DNA of 64,000 bases from JBBATK01 sp044228285 (GTDB lineage Bacteria; Bacteroidota; Ignavibacteria; Kapaibacteriales; NICIL-2), in the NCBI GenBank assembly GCA_044228285.1, contig JBGAVD010000003.1:496001-560000 (forward strand), given 5' to 3'. This document shows positions 26,404 through 36,630 of the stretch, piece by piece (the stretch's first letter is position 1; each line of letters starts with the position of its first letter). The position numbers were made by a program, and so were the translations under genes. Under the pieces are notes generated by a model. That model did not search any database and had not been told where the DNA came from. It was given only the letters and a program-made list of their open reading frames with translations.

Positions 26404-28682
26404 GCTCTCTCCAAAAAGTAAGTCCTCATCACTCCCTTCCCCTTCACTTCAATCTCCCCGCGCTCCTCAAACACAAAGGACTCGTCTCTATTCTGCAAGT
26501 GATAAGCAAACTCTTCACTACAATGAATCTTACCAGCCTCACCCGTAGCTTCCATGCGGGCAGCGAGGTTAACGGCATCGGAGTAAACGTCGTAGACAAA
26601 GCCTTCATCGCCTACAATTCCGGCAAAGGCAGAGCCTGTGTGTAATCCCATGCGAAGGTGAAAGACACTTCCTTTGGGAAGTGTCTTGCGAATGTCATCA
26701 GGAAGTTGAATATCTGCCATGAGTTCGAGAGCAGCGCGTGCAAGTCGCTCGGCATGATCTGAGCACTCAACCGGCGCACCGCTTACTGCCATGTATCCAT
26801 CTCCGATGGTCTTGATTTTTTGCACACCATGTTTCTTCATGATGCGATCAAACTCACCAAAGACGTAATTGAGAAAGGCAAGTACTGCCTTTGCTGGCAT
26901 GCGAGCGGCGATGGGGGTGAAGCCTACAATGTCGATGAACAGGATGGATATGTTTTGGAAGTAATCTGCGACGCGTTCTCCCTTGAGAAGTCGGTCAGCT
27001 ACTTGTGATGGGAGGACTTTATGTAGCAACGATGTCGTTGCTTCAGCGGCGGCGCGTTCTGCTGCTTGACGTCGCTCCATCACTACCACACGGCGTTGCT
27101 GCTCTACCTGTTCCGCTTTTTTTCGTGCGTCTTCACTCTGAACTTCTTCTTTGAGTGAGTAAAAAAGCTTGTGGTGTTTATATGCCAGATCTATGTTTCC
27201 CAACAGCTCGTACGTACGAGCCAGCAATTCATGAGCTTTATACTCTTCTAACTTCTCGCCAAGTTCGTGTGCCAGGTTGCAGGCTTCCCCAAAGAGTTTT
27301 GCTGCTTCAGCTGCGTTCTGCTCCTCAAGGTGTAGTCGACCAAGTTCAATGAGTAGAATGGCAACACCAGCATTAGACCCAAGCTCAGTTCTTCGAAGTT
27401 CCAGTGCCTGGCAGAGGTACTCGCGCGCTTTGTCTTGCTGCTTCAAGACTGAATAACAGCTGCCAATCCCTGCAAGGCTTTGGGCGCATATGGTACGATT
27501 GCCAATATTCTGCGCCTGATTGAGCGCTTGCTCAAAGGAGAGAAGCGCTGAATTGATATCTCCCTGAGACTTGTGCACATCCGCAATGTTTGCGGTAACA
27601 AGAGCCGCGCTACTCTTATCCCCTAGCTGCTCGTGCATTGCTAGCGATTTGATCATATACTCCAGTGCCATCGGACAGTCGGAAAGCATATAGTAGACAA
27701 GACCAATATTCCCCAGCGTGCGAGCAATAGCGTTCTTTTCACCTAGCTCTTCATGAATAGACAGAGCCCGACTCATACTCTCCAAAGCATGTGAGTAGTC
27801 GGAGAGACTCAAATGCACATTGCCAATGTTTCCGATCACGAGAGCCACACCACTCTTATTCCCCAACTCTTCATATATCGATAGTGCACGGTTCAAAGAT
27901 TCCAGTGCCTTCGGGTAGTTGGAGAGATGCCAATACACTGCACTAATGTTACCAGTCACGACAGCTACACCTTGCTTGTTCCCAAGCTCTTCATATGTAG
28001 CAACTGCCCTGCTGAAACACTCCAGTGCCTTCGGATAGTCTGAGAGATTGAGATACACCCCACCAATGTTATCGGATACGCGAGCTGCGCTACTCTTGTC
28101 CCCCAACTCTTCATGCATGGAAAGCGCGCGAAGCAGATACTCCAATGCTTTACCATGATCTGAGAGTGCTAGATGCACAGTGCCAATATTAGCACTCAAC
28201 GTAGCCACGCCATATTTGTATTCCAGCTCTTCATACATAGAAAGAGCACGAGTCATTAACTCCAGAGCTTTGGGGTAGTCGGAGAGTCTGTTATACACAT
28301 TAGCCATATTTGCAGTCGCAGCAGCAGCGCCATTCTTATCCCCCAGCTCGTCATGTAGGGCAAAAGCTCGATCGTAATTCTCCAATGCCTTCGAATAGTC
28401 AGAGAGGTTCATGTGCACAATTCCGAAGGTGTTTCTTGCCTTCGCTTCTTCTTTGCGGTCGCCGATTGATACTGAAATGGCAAGTGATTCTTCAAGTTTT
28501 TCCAATGCATGAGTATGCATGCCACGATCACTCGCAATGAGACCCAGCACGCGCAAAGAAGCAGCTCGCTCGAGTTCTGTTGTTTGCGCCATCAGAACCT
28601 CTTGCACAAGAAACTCTGCTTGGCTGTAATCACCATAACGCTCCGCTTCCTCGGCTGCCTTAAGTCGCTGCTCATTGGTCAT
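26400..28682 (-). CDS. TPR-repeat class III adenylate cyclase, first copy of tandem pair
   Basis: 760 aa from the ATG at 28682 (MTNEQRLKAAEEAERYGDY), chosen because it aligns with the start of the neighbouring paralogue (MMSIDEKLKAAEDARQRGDY). An ATG 33 bases upstream is possible. About a dozen TPRs, then a coiled coil (EDARKKAEQVEQQRRVVVME) and a catalytic domain with ISILFIDIVGFT, QKIKTIGDGYMAVSGAP and YDVYSDAVNLAARME, so metal and adenine-binding residues are intact. TPRs probably sense or bind protein partners and gate cAMP synthesis. It has two or so more TPR units than the downstream copy, and the two form a translationally coupled tandem duplication. Confidence 0.9.
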   Translation of the reverse strand: MTNEQRLKAAEEAERYGDYSQAEFLVQEVLMAQTTELERAASLRVLGLIASDRGMHTHALEKLEESLAISVSIGDRKEEAKARNTFGIVHMNLSDYSKALENYDRAFALHDELGDKNGAAAATANMANVYNRLSDYPKALELMTRALSMYEELEYKYGVATLSANIGTVHLALSDHGKALEYLLRALSMHEELGDKSSAARVSDNIGGVYLNLSDYPKALECFSRAVATYEELGNKQGVAVVTGNISAVYWHLSNYPKALESLNRALSIYEELGNKSGVALVIGNIGNVHLSLSDYSHALESMSRALSIHEELGEKNAIARTLGNIGLVYYMLSDCPMALEYMIKSLAMHEQLGDKSSAALVTANIADVHKSQGDINSALLSFEQALNQAQNIGNRTICAQSLAGIGSCYSVLKQQDKAREYLCQALELRRTELGSNAGVAILLIELGRLHLEEQNAAEAAKLFGEACNLAHELGEKLEEYKAHELLARTYELLGNIDLAYKHHKLFYSLKEEVQSEDARKKAEQVEQQRRVVVMERRQAAERAAAEATTSLLHKVLPSQVADRLLKGERVADYFQNISILFIDIVGFTPIAARMPAKAVLAFLNYVFGEFDRIMKKHGVQKIKTIGDGYMAVSGAPVECSDHAERLARAALELMADIQLPDDIRKTLPKGSVFHLRMGLHTGSAFAGIVGDEGFVYDVYSDAVNLAARMEATGEAGKIHCSEEFAYHLQNRDESFVFEERGEIEVKGKGVMRTYFLERA

Positions 28683-29743
28683 GGGCCGTTCTCCACTGTT
28701 GTTATCTCGTCGCACCTATCCCTGATGTGTTGATGGTGGTGCGCTGCCTTCGTTGTACTCTTCCGACTCTAAACTATGGCTTTTACGATAAATTCTCTCA
28801 ACACTGTGTCTCAGTGCTGATCCGCGCACTTAACTGCTCACTGTCCTCGCCTAATCACATTTTTGGCGCAAACGAGTTCGAATCTCTCAGATATAGCAGC
28901 TCCTATATATCGAACCGTATGGCCGTGAATCGTACTGCTCGTCTTGACCTTGCAAGAGATTTTTCTCTATCCGTGGCTTCGCCACGGATAAGCTACGGAG
29001 AGAATGAGAGGGCTCACCTGGACGGCTTTGCATTGTACGCTGTCATGAACTCGTGAGCGCCTGGAGTGCAGTTCGCTCTTCAAGATGATGACATTCAGCC
29101 TAGGTCCGTCATCATTACATACGAATTTTGGACATTTCAGCTGGTCGTCGTGCTTTGAGTACATCGGCACTTTCACTCTTTGCAAAGAGGCTAGCTTTCA
29201 GGTTCTTGGAGAAACAGCTGACAGCATGTCAGACAAATGGGAGGAACTTGGGTGAATGCACCTGAAATGACTAGGAACATATTGAAGACTCTTGTTGGGT
29301 GCTCACTTGTGTTTGACCTTTGCATCATGCCTGAACGATCTGGAAGTCAGGGCAGCTAGGATTGCGGTGAAATCTTGCCTAAATTGTTTTAAACCACTTA
29401 GAGCATAAAACGTTCCGTCAGCAAGTACTGAAGAGCAGTTCGTCTGGTAGCGCATTGCGTATTTTGTTACGACCGCTAAGCGTTCTAAATGTGGCGGTCA
29501 TAACTCGGTCAACTTGACGACCCGAAATCTAGAGCATTGGTGCAGACGGGCTTAGGATTCGCATCTAACGACGGCAGTAGGTACCTTAGGATATGCACTG
29601 AAGTAGATTTTTACAACTGATAACCAAACAGTCAATCGATACATAGTAGCACTTTTAGCTGAGAAGGGTCAATCGAAGAATTTATCCCTTACTAAACCAA
29701 GTATCTGAGCATTTCTCTCACGTACTTACAAAAGGACCGTCAC
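28683..29743. other. Long intergenic region
   Basis: About 1.06 kb without a convincing gene. The only structure noticed is the strong palindrome at 28968-28990. Frames at 28727-29056 and 28967-29185 lack family resemblance and plausible starts. Could hold decayed sequence. Confidence 0.4.
28968..28990. repeat. Triloop palindrome, intergenic
   Basis: TATCCGTGGC-TTC-GCCACGGATA, a perfect 10-bp stem with a TTC loop. It is not followed by a T-run on either strand. Confidence 0.75.
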
Positions 29744-30328
29744 ATGAGTACTGCAATAAAAGCTATCTACCTTTTGACCTTACTAGTGCCGCTCTTCTTT
29801 CAGTCGTGCGATCTAGCCACAAAACCTAACCAAGGTGCTTGTGCTAATGGCTTTATCGAGGTTAGTCAAAGTTTGATACCAAAAAACACAGCCCTCGTTT
29901 ATCGCCCTTTTGTATATCCTTTCCCAAATAATACTGACATGTATTACTCTTATGATGGTACCAAGGTCAGTTTTGTCCAGAACTATGAGTTGACTGACAT
30001 TTGTTGCAAGGAACATTTGAAAGTGAACTTTTGGTGTTTGGCCGATGTATCAAGTAGCAGTGTTCCTGTAACGATGTCAGGGGAAATCTTTTGGAACCCA
30101 GGTTTTCCGTCAGTGACAGGCAGTAAGATTGTAACGCCTGGTCAATCTGCATCCTTGGATCTCGAAGCAGGCTTGTATCAGAAGTTCAAGGACAAGGCTG
30201 GATCAGCAGATCTTAGCTTAACTATCGAATTCGAAACGCGAGGATCTATCGATCTTGATATTGCTTTTCTTAAGGATCGTATTAAGGAACTTAACATACA
30301 AACAAAAGCTTCGCGGTGGGCTCCATAA
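29744..30328 (+). CDS. Putative lipoprotein of unknown function
   Basis: 194 aa. Lipoprotein signal MSTAIKAIYLLTLLVPLFFQSC with lipobox FFQSC, then a mature Cys- and Thr-rich domain of mostly beta character (VPVTMSGEIFWNPGFPSVTG, DLSLTIEFETRG). An AAAGGAC ribosome site lies 9 bases before the ATG. No family recognised. Lone gene in a region of sparse coding. Confidence 0.65.
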   Translation: MSTAIKAIYLLTLLVPLFFQSCDLATKPNQGACANGFIEVSQSLIPKNTALVYRPFVYPFPNNTDMYYSYDGTKVSFVQNYELTDICCKEHLKVNFWCLADVSSSSVPVTMSGEIFWNPGFPSVTGSKIVTPGQSASLDLEAGLYQKFKDKAGSADLSLTIEFETRGSIDLDIAFLKDRIKELNIQTKASRWAP

Positions 30329-30790
30329 TAGCTTAGCGGCCTTTTCAAATTGTTTAGAAACCCTACTTCGATGCCCATGGTTTTTGATCGCAATTCCCAA
30401 CAGTTATTGTAATCGAGGTTTCAAGATCGAAGCAGTCGTTGCCTCGTTGAGTATGCAGCCATGGTCAGGGGCTCATATGATATGAGTATAGATACATGCA
30501 CCTGCTGAGTTTACTTGTTCGGCGGCAATGCCCTCAGAGAGCGTAAGAACTTGAGCAATCACAAACAAATCTGATTGAGCCAACAACATGACCTATGTGA
30601 GATCGGATGAGAGCACTCTTCTGGATTGAAGATTATCAAGTCCAGTTCAACACCAATGGTAGATATCTCATGAAGCTCTCAAACGAGATGTATGAACGCC
30701 ATTTATCGAGTTCGTGGTCAATCATGTTTGCTTGTGGATTGACTTGTCAGTTATACGCGCACTAAATCACCTACCGCACAAGCGATGAGA
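30329..30790. other. Intergenic region
   Basis: About 460 bases between convergent genes. No terminator, repeat or gene recognised. Confidence 0.4.
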
Positions 30791-32806
30791 CTAGTGATGT
30801 ACTACAAAGCGCTCGAAAACACACTCGTTGTTATGGAGAATGCGACACATATAGACTCCAGACTCCAAAACCGATGTGTCCCACTCAACAGTGTGAGTTC
30901 CAGCAGTAACAAAGTCATCCAGCAGAACCCGCAGCAGTCGCCCATGCGCGTCGTAGAGCTGCACGCTCACTTGACCTGCAGATTCTAATGTATATAGGAG
31001 CGTCGCTCGATCATCGCTCGGATTTGGCTGCAGAGAGCTTATCAAGCAAGAAGGATGAGAAGACTGCACTTGTTTTTTTGAATCATCACCGACAGAAGCC
31101 AGAATATCAGACAGTTCTGCGTACCATATACCCGACTCTGTACTGGCATAAATTGTTGTAGCAGTGCTGTAGACGGAGTTGATCTCCTTAACTGGTAACA
31201 TTGAGCTAAGTAGTACCCATCGACGAAGAACGGTATCGAGAATATGGATTTGATCTCTTGTTATTCCAAAAACGCGGCCATTGCTGATAGAAAGTGACTT
31301 AAACCCTGGTGCCGTCCCATCATAAAAGTCAGACCAAGTCAACCCTTGGTCACGTGAGATTTTGGTACTTCCGGCATCGCACAGATATAAGATATCTCCT
31401 TGAAAGAAGATACTGTAAACCATTAGATAATTGTACCCTTTCCTCCAACTTGCTCCTTGATTGGAGCTAAAGTACAAAGAGCCTTCGTCAGCGACACATA
31501 AAACTGATGGTCCAGCGCAAACAGCTGTAATGTTACGAAATCCGCTCCATCCAATTTCTTTCCAGTTTTCACCATCGTCCGTCGATCGCCATACCTGACT
31601 ACCTCCAGCTGCGTAAATCGTGTCTCCTCGAGTATCAATCGCTCCAGGATATACTGCTCCTATTGGCATTGGTTTCCAGCTCGGTATTGGACTTGTTTGT
31701 CGATACAAGCCGTTGTAATAAGTACCAACGTAAACAGATTGCTTCGTGGTAGCTATTGAGTGCTGCCAGTCAGCCAAACTATCGTTGTTTTCGCGCCATC
31801 CGTCTTTATACAGATTATAAATGCTTCGACCTGTACGTGCAATTAAGCCCCCATTAAAACTCCTCACTTCTTGTACCGCTGTTTTCTTCAAGCCTTCGCT
31901 TACCCAATACCAGTAAGTAGATCCAATAGTCTGAACAAAGATGCCATCATCACTTGTACCGGCATATACATAGGGCGGGCTCACACAAAGAGCCGAAACA
32001 TTCTGCGATCGAATATTAGTGTTGATTTGTTTCCAAGTGTAACCACCATCATTAGTTGACCACACGCCCGCATCGGAAGCACCCATATACAAAGTCTTTC
32101 CATCAGAAGCGACTTCCTTGGCGTGAACGTTCATGTATACCGTCGGTACTGATGTCCAATAGGTGCCGTCATCATAAGAGACAAACACCCAACCAGAACG
32201 CGCGCAGAACAAGTCAGACTTGACGTATGCGTACGAAGTGATCCTCGACATACCAAGATCGGTCGTAGACCAGGTTACACCGCCATCGCTAGACAACATT
32301 CTGCCCTTGCTACAACCAACTAGTAGCTGCGTTTTCGAGACAAATACCGAGCTAAAGGCCAACTGATTAGATCCACCGTACGATACCCAGCTGTTTCCAC
32401 CGTCTTTCGAAACCAAGATCGTATCTGTTTCGGCAGCCATAAGTATCGTTGAACCTCTTACCGAGAGATACTTATAGTTGCCGCCACGAACAAGCTTCCA
32501 ATTGCTACCGTCATCTGTTGAGCTAAACAACCCATCACCCATCACAGCATAAACTGTTTGTCCACTGGATACAATCGCAGTTGCTCTCTTCTTTTTTAAT
32601 ACCGGACTAACATTTCTCCACGTTTTACCTTCGTTCGTTGAGCGATAGACGCCTTCATCTGCTATTGCAGCGAACACAGCATCGCTCGTAGTGCACATTG
32701 AACTGACATTGCCACCATAAGGACCGTCTGTTTGTCTCCATTGCGCTACAACGCTACTGAAACACATAAGGAATATGAAAACGTGGACTAAGAATTTGAT
32801 CTGCAT
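30791..32806 (-). CDS. Secreted BNR/Ycf48-like propeller protein with T9SS sorting domain
   Basis: 671 aa. Signal peptide ending FSSVVAQ, then repeated Asp-box (BNR, sortilin/Ycf48-like) blades: VYRSTNEGKTWRN, LFSSTDDGSNWKL, ILVSKDGGNSWVS, MLSSDGGVTWSTT, VWSTNDGGYTWKQ, VWRSTDDGENWKE, LYFSSNQGASWRK and others, consistent with one or two beta-propellers over residues 25-570. The C-terminal type A sorting domain starts at LQPNPSDDRATLLYTL (about 590) and ends ERFVVHH. Exported through T9SS by inference. Asp-box propellers may bind glycans or simply act as scaffolds; no glycosidase catalytic set is evident. It is one of three such propeller proteins here (also 41923-44019 and 50845-53130). Confidence 0.85.
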   Translation of the reverse strand: MQIKFLVHVFIFLMCFSSVVAQWRQTDGPYGGNVSSMCTTSDAVFAAIADEGVYRSTNEGKTWRNVSPVLKKKRATAIVSSGQTVYAVMGDGLFSSTDDGSNWKLVRGGNYKYLSVRGSTILMAAETDTILVSKDGGNSWVSYGGSNQLAFSSVFVSKTQLLVGCSKGRMLSSDGGVTWSTTDLGMSRITSYAYVKSDLFCARSGWVFVSYDDGTYWTSVPTVYMNVHAKEVASDGKTLYMGASDAGVWSTNDGGYTWKQINTNIRSQNVSALCVSPPYVYAGTSDDGIFVQTIGSTYWYWVSEGLKKTAVQEVRSFNGGLIARTGRSIYNLYKDGWRENNDSLADWQHSIATTKQSVYVGTYYNGLYRQTSPIPSWKPMPIGAVYPGAIDTRGDTIYAAGGSQVWRSTDDGENWKEIGWSGFRNITAVCAGPSVLCVADEGSLYFSSNQGASWRKGYNYLMVYSIFFQGDILYLCDAGSTKISRDQGLTWSDFYDGTAPGFKSLSISNGRVFGITRDQIHILDTVLRRWVLLSSMLPVKEINSVYSTATTIYASTESGIWYAELSDILASVGDDSKKQVQSSHPSCLISSLQPNPSDDRATLLYTLESAGQVSVQLYDAHGRLLRVLLDDFVTAGTHTVEWDTSVLESGVYMCRILHNNECVFERFVVHH

Positions 32807-33397
32807 AAGTCAGGAACGATATACTGACATGAAGTACTGAACATGAAAGCTCTCCGTGCGACAGAATGCGGGGCTTGCTTTACTCACAAAATACGCAGGA
32901 CTATCGAGTTTCAATTGTATGTAGATTCGCTATCAATAGATCGCTTTTGCAATTGATGGTTAAATACTCTGTTACGACCTACCAACCCGCTCAAAACTTC
33001 TATCAGTGCCGGCATACTATGAAGTCATCTGCCATTCTGACATAGAAAGTACTATTGAAAGTGCATCAACACCTAGTAAGTGGCGTTGTCATTTACTATT
33101 GAGCACGAGGACAAGATTAAGAGTCCTAAGGGAAAACACATCTTGTTCCTTCTCGCACTGCTTTGTGAAACTAGGTTTTCGTGTGAGCCTGAAACTTCCA
33201 GCATTCTGATGATGCTCACTTATGCTTGTACGTGCGCCGGCGTTTCGAATGATCCGACTGTAAGTGGAAGTGTCGACGCTGAACAACTGTCAGTTCGGTT
33301 CTATATTGACGAGGCGGCTTTGCATCTAAGACCGTGCGTACTCAAACCAACCAGACACTGCAGAATCCGTTCTCACTTCAAAACCTACTTCACCCTC
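32807..33397. other. Intergenic region
   Basis: About 590 bases upstream of the propeller gene and downstream of the deacetylase gene. A 183-codon frame at 33080-33631 mostly overlaps the deacetylase antisense and has no family features. No gene was called. Confidence 0.4.
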
Positions 33398-34300
33398 TCA
33401 ATCCCCACCCTCCCTACACAACCCCTCTGCGTACTCAGCCATAGTAATGCACCTGAAATCAGACATCAATCTTCGCAAATTCTGCTCAGCACTTTTGAGC
33501 TTGTGATAGTGCAGGAACTGCGAGAAGAACTGCATGGACTGTACTGGTTGGTCGGGATCGTACTCCCACGGATGACAATAATACACTGGCAGAAAACCAC
33601 TCTCTTGATAACGCAACAAGTTGCTTTTTGAGAACCAGTAGGGATAGATGCGAGCGTATGCGCCGCCGGAAGCGGGGATGCGCAGGCCTAGGTGTCGTAC
33701 TGTTGCTACGGGGAGCTCTAGTAGAGATGTGGATGCAGAGCCGCGTCTGTATGGATAGGGCGGAGCGTCTGCAATGCCATAGTGATAATGTCGAAAGGGG
33801 ATGATGGAGGAGTCGTATTCAAAGCCAAGACTCTCCAATACTTCTATTGCCCACAACGATTTCTTCGTGATAGAAAAGAAAGGTGCTCGAAAGCCGCGCA
33901 TGCGTACTCCGAGTTTCTGCTCAATCCAATCTTTAGCTTCAGATACTTCCGAATGGAAGCGATCGGGTGTTGAGTTGTAAATGAAGGTATGGTGGTGACT
34001 GTGTAAGGCTACCTCGTGTCCTAAGTCCTGTGTCATCCTCAATAAATCAGGCCGCTGCTTCGCAGCATCTCCTAACCAAAAGAAGGTGCCTTTCATATTG
34101 CGCTCTGCTAAGAGAGTCCAGATTTTCTCCAACCCGACTTCTAGTCTATCCGCCAGCGAAGCTGGCGCTGAACGAAACGACACACCATGAAACCAATCTT
34201 CGACATCAACACTGAAGACGATGGTTGGCGCGGTACAGTTAATGTTGTTACGCAACGGAGATGTCGAAAGTAGCTTGTGGTATAGTGTCTCGTTGCGCAT
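33398..34300 (-). CDS. Polysaccharide deacetylase, DUF3473-containing (XrtA/PEP-CTERM-locus type)
   Basis: 300 aa. NodB-type carbohydrate esterase that removes N- or O-acetyl groups from glycans. Visible: the catalytic/metal motif start IVFSVDVEDWFHG (Asp-Asp variant with DVEDW), GTFFWLGD, the metal-binding histidines ALHSHHHTF, RGFRAPFFSI, and the C-terminal DUF3473 part VYYCHPWEYDPDQPV. This architecture is typical of deacetylases encoded in exopolysaccharide or exosortase clusters, but no such cluster genes are adjacent. No signal peptide; probably cytoplasmic or inner-membrane associated. A 7-bp GAA-triloop palindrome is embedded at 34151-34167. Confidence 0.88.
   Translation of the reverse strand: MRNETLYHKLLSTSPLRNNINCTAPTIVFSVDVEDWFHGVSFRSAPASLADRLEVGLEKIWTLLAERNMKGTFFWLGDAAKQRPDLLRMTQDLGHEVALHSHHHTFIYNSTPDRFHSEVSEAKDWIEQKLGVRMRGFRAPFFSITKKSLWAIEVLESLGFEYDSSIIPFRHYHYGIADAPPYPYRRGSASTSLLELPVATVRHLGLRIPASGGAYARIYPYWFSKSNLLRYQESGFLPVYYCHPWEYDPDQPVQSMQFFSQFLHYHKLKSAEQNLRRLMSDFRCITMAEYAEGLCREGGD
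34151..34167. repeat. Triloop palindrome inside coding sequence
   Basis: CGCCAGC-GAA-GCTGGCG, a 7-bp perfect stem, within the deacetylase gene. Confidence 0.7.
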
Positions 34301-34495
34301 ATATACTTAATTCTCTAAGGTATATGAAAGACGAATATGCATGCGCCGCGACATATCAGCAAGAATAACTACACTTGAATTGATTATTATCCATGTTGGA
34401 AAATGTCTCGTGCAAAGATTTTATAACTGCGACATATGCATCTTCCGCAACTTTGCGTCGTACGGATATCTTTACTTCACTATCGTTCCCAACCC

Positions 34496-34867
34496 ATGAC
34501 AAAAGAACTCAAGCTTGAAGGTGCTGGTCTCTTCGTTCTGTTCATAGCTGCTTACGCCTACCTCGGAGGTGGGTGGGGTCTCTTTCTCGGGTTATTCTTC
34601 GTGCCCGATGTCTCATTTCTCTTTTATCTGCTGAACACCCGAGTCGGTGCTGTCGCATACAACCTCACGCACCATCAAGGATTATTCGGCGTTCTCGCCG
34701 TCGGCTTTTGGTTCGCCAATCTGCAGCTTGGTGTATTGATCTGCATTGTTGCACTAGCACACTCTGCCTTCGATAGAATGCTCGGCTACGGCTTGAAGTT
34801 TCCAGACTCGTTTCAGCATACGCATCTTGGGTGGATTGGGAAGGCTGGAAGAACGGAAGCAGTCTAG
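34496..34867 (+). CDS. DUF4260-family membrane protein
   Basis: 123 aa from the ATG at 34496 (MTKELKLEGAGLFVLF); an upstream ATG at 34436 would add 20 residues not seen in the family. Three to four hydrophobic segments with the family phrases FFVPDVSFLFYLLNTRVGA, YNLTHHQG, ALAHSAFDRMLGYGLKF and the terminal FQHTHLGWIGK. Small integral membrane protein of unknown role. Lone gene. Confidence 0.8.
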   Translation: MTKELKLEGAGLFVLFIAAYAYLGGGWGLFLGLFFVPDVSFLFYLLNTRVGAVAYNLTHHQGLFGVLAVGFWFANLQLGVLICIVALAHSAFDRMLGYGLKFPDSFQHTHLGWIGKAGRTEAV

Positions 34868-35075
34868 TTGCTTTCGTACTTACTCGAAAAATTCAGCGGT
34901 CACATTAACGAGCTAATGAATCTATAGCTCAACCGTACGAGAGCACGGACCTTTTCTATATGAAGGTGTACTGCGAACTCATTGACAACATTGGACTGTT
35001 GTTGCGAGCATCTGCTCGACATTCATAGTGCTATCTTCGCTCTCATGCAGCACCGTCAGTTTCCAATTTGTCATC

Positions 35076-35672
35076 ATGCCACACGTACGAAGCCTCGATG
35101 AACTCAGTGATGCAGAGCGCGGACAACTCTTTCCGATCTCCTTGGTAGACTACCGGTCTGAGTGGTCGCAACAGTTTGAACAAGAACGTTTACGTTTGGA
35201 GTCTGCCCTCGGCTCATCAATTGCACGTCGCATAGAACACTTTGGAAGCACCGCAGTACCAGGTTTGCGATCTAAAGACATCGTCGATATCCTCATCGAG
35301 ATTCCGCCACTGACACCAGAGTTGAAACAGCATATCTGCACGATCATGAAAGAACACTCCTACCATTTCATTTGGCGCAGCGATGACGACATTCCCTACA
35401 TGATGTTTGTCAAAGGCTATACCCCAAGCGGATTCGAGACCGAGGTGTTGCATGTTCACATGGCTGACGCACAACACAGTCTGTGGCAGCGATTGTACTT
35501 TCGAGATTATCTGCGCGAGCATCCCACGACAGCTCAAGACTATCAAGAACTCAAAGATTCTCTAGCCGCAATCCATACCTTCGACCGCGATGCATATACG
35601 CGAGCAAAGAGTGAGTTCATACAGCGCGTTACTGCTCAGGCTGTATCTGAGTCGCAGTTGAACAACAAGTAA
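35076..35672 (+). CDS. GrpB family protein
   Basis: 198 aa from the ATG at 35076; the longer frame from 35028 adds 16 unlikely residues. UPF0157/GrpB signature: VDYRSEWSQQFEQERLRLES, then IEHFGSTAVPGLRSKDIVDI with the nucleotidyltransferase-like GST and D-x-D pattern, and HVHMADAQHSLWQRLYFRDYL in the C-terminal half. The family has a nucleotidyltransferase (pol-beta-like) fold; a role linked to CoA/dephospho-CoA metabolism has been proposed but is unsettled. Single gene. Confidence 0.88.
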   Translation: MPHVRSLDELSDAERGQLFPISLVDYRSEWSQQFEQERLRLESALGSSIARRIEHFGSTAVPGLRSKDIVDILIEIPPLTPELKQHICTIMKEHSYHFIWRSDDDIPYMMFVKGYTPSGFETEVLHVHMADAQHSLWQRLYFRDYLREHPTTAQDYQELKDSLAAIHTFDRDAYTRAKSEFIQRVTAQAVSESQLNNK

Positions 35673-35728
35673 AAGTTAGAATCAAGCGATGATGGTTAGC
35701 GGAACAGACGCGGAACTACCATGCATTC

Positions 35729-35776
35729 TTCCATCTCGAGGAGACGGCGCGCTCTGCGCGCAACGTTTGAGTCAAT
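35729..35776 (+). other. Structured intergenic element B (pair of 5019-5078)
   Basis: TTCCATCTCGAGGAGA then ACG, hairpin GCGCGC-TCT-GCGCGC, AA, CGT, TTGAG. Element A has AGC and GCT where B has ACG and CGT, and GCACGC/GCGTGC where B has GCGCGC/GCGCGC, so base pairing is kept while the sequence changes. Lies between the grpB-like gene and the convergent DUF457 gene. Confidence 0.5.
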
Positions 35777-35980
35777 GACAAAAACAGGTGGAGTAGAGAC
35801 AAGTGGTGAGTTGATTTGTTGGCTAAGAAACCGCATGCACAATAGTACTTGAAGGGACTTTACGTCATTTGTTCTACTGCCGAATTATCTATTCGTTGAC
35901 TTAAACTTCTCAGCTCTTTCTTCTAAACGCCTCAACACAATTGCGGTTTGGGCGTCAACTCCTTACTCACAGTCTCCCTC

Positions 35981-36523
35981 TCACTCCCGCACAACCTTCC
36001 TCCTCGCCATCCAAGCAGCTCCCACGGCAATCAAGCAAGGCAGCCACACCCATCGGAGTTCGCTCAGGAGTACTTCTATACCTCTTGAGCTGAAGAAGGC
36101 ACTTATCTTTATTGGAGATACTTTGATAACCTGCATGGCAAAGAAGTACCGGGTAGGATCAAAGGGAGACAAAAATGCTACACCCAAACCACCGGTTGTA
36201 AACGCATCTAAGATCGGATGTGTTGCCATAGCACAGGCAAAGAAGAGCCATAGTCGTAGTGATGATCTTTGCACCTCAACGTATCGCTTGTACCAGATCA
36301 TTGCTACAAAGCCGACTAATGCGCTAAAGATGAGCGAGTGAAAGAAACCCCGGTGACCAAGAAGATCTTCATACTTAATTCCGAATCGAAAACCGATAAC
36401 GTCGGCATCTGGTAACATTCCGAGCAGTGCGCAGCAGAGCCAAAAGCTCTTGCGCGACACTTTGCCATAACACACATATCCAAGACTACAGGATGCCACC
36501 GCATGACTAAAGATCGACGCCAT
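35981..36523 (-). CDS. YdjM/DUF457-type membrane-bound metal-dependent hydrolase
   Basis: 180 aa with about four transmembrane segments. Family landmarks: an N-terminal SIFSHAVASCSLGYV His, LLGMLPDADVIGF (metal-binding DxD), LLGHRGFFHSLIFSALVG (HRGxxHS motif) and ATHPILDAFTTGGLGV. Members are called LexA-binding, inner-membrane-associated putative hydrolases; the substrate is unknown. Single gene, convergent with the GrpB gene. Confidence 0.85.
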   Translation of the reverse strand: MASIFSHAVASCSLGYVCYGKVSRKSFWLCCALLGMLPDADVIGFRFGIKYEDLLGHRGFFHSLIFSALVGFVAMIWYKRYVEVQRSSLRLWLFFACAMATHPILDAFTTGGLGVAFLSPFDPTRYFFAMQVIKVSPIKISAFFSSRGIEVLLSELRWVWLPCLIAVGAAWMARRKVVRE

Positions 36524-36630
36524 GATTCTATTCCCTTACTCTTTTGTTACTAGCAATCAGATCCGAGCGCGAGAAGAGAGCGAATCACTATCACAGCTTG
36601 AAACTCACCTAACCGCTGTCACCTCAACCC

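Noticed and set aside
28727..29056. 109-codon plus-strand frame upstream of the cyclases
   Set aside because: No homologous motif, odd composition, crosses the 28968-28990 palindrome.
33080..33631. 183-codon plus-strand frame
   Set aside because: Overlaps the polysaccharide deacetylase antisense, no ribosome site, composition unlike a folded protein.
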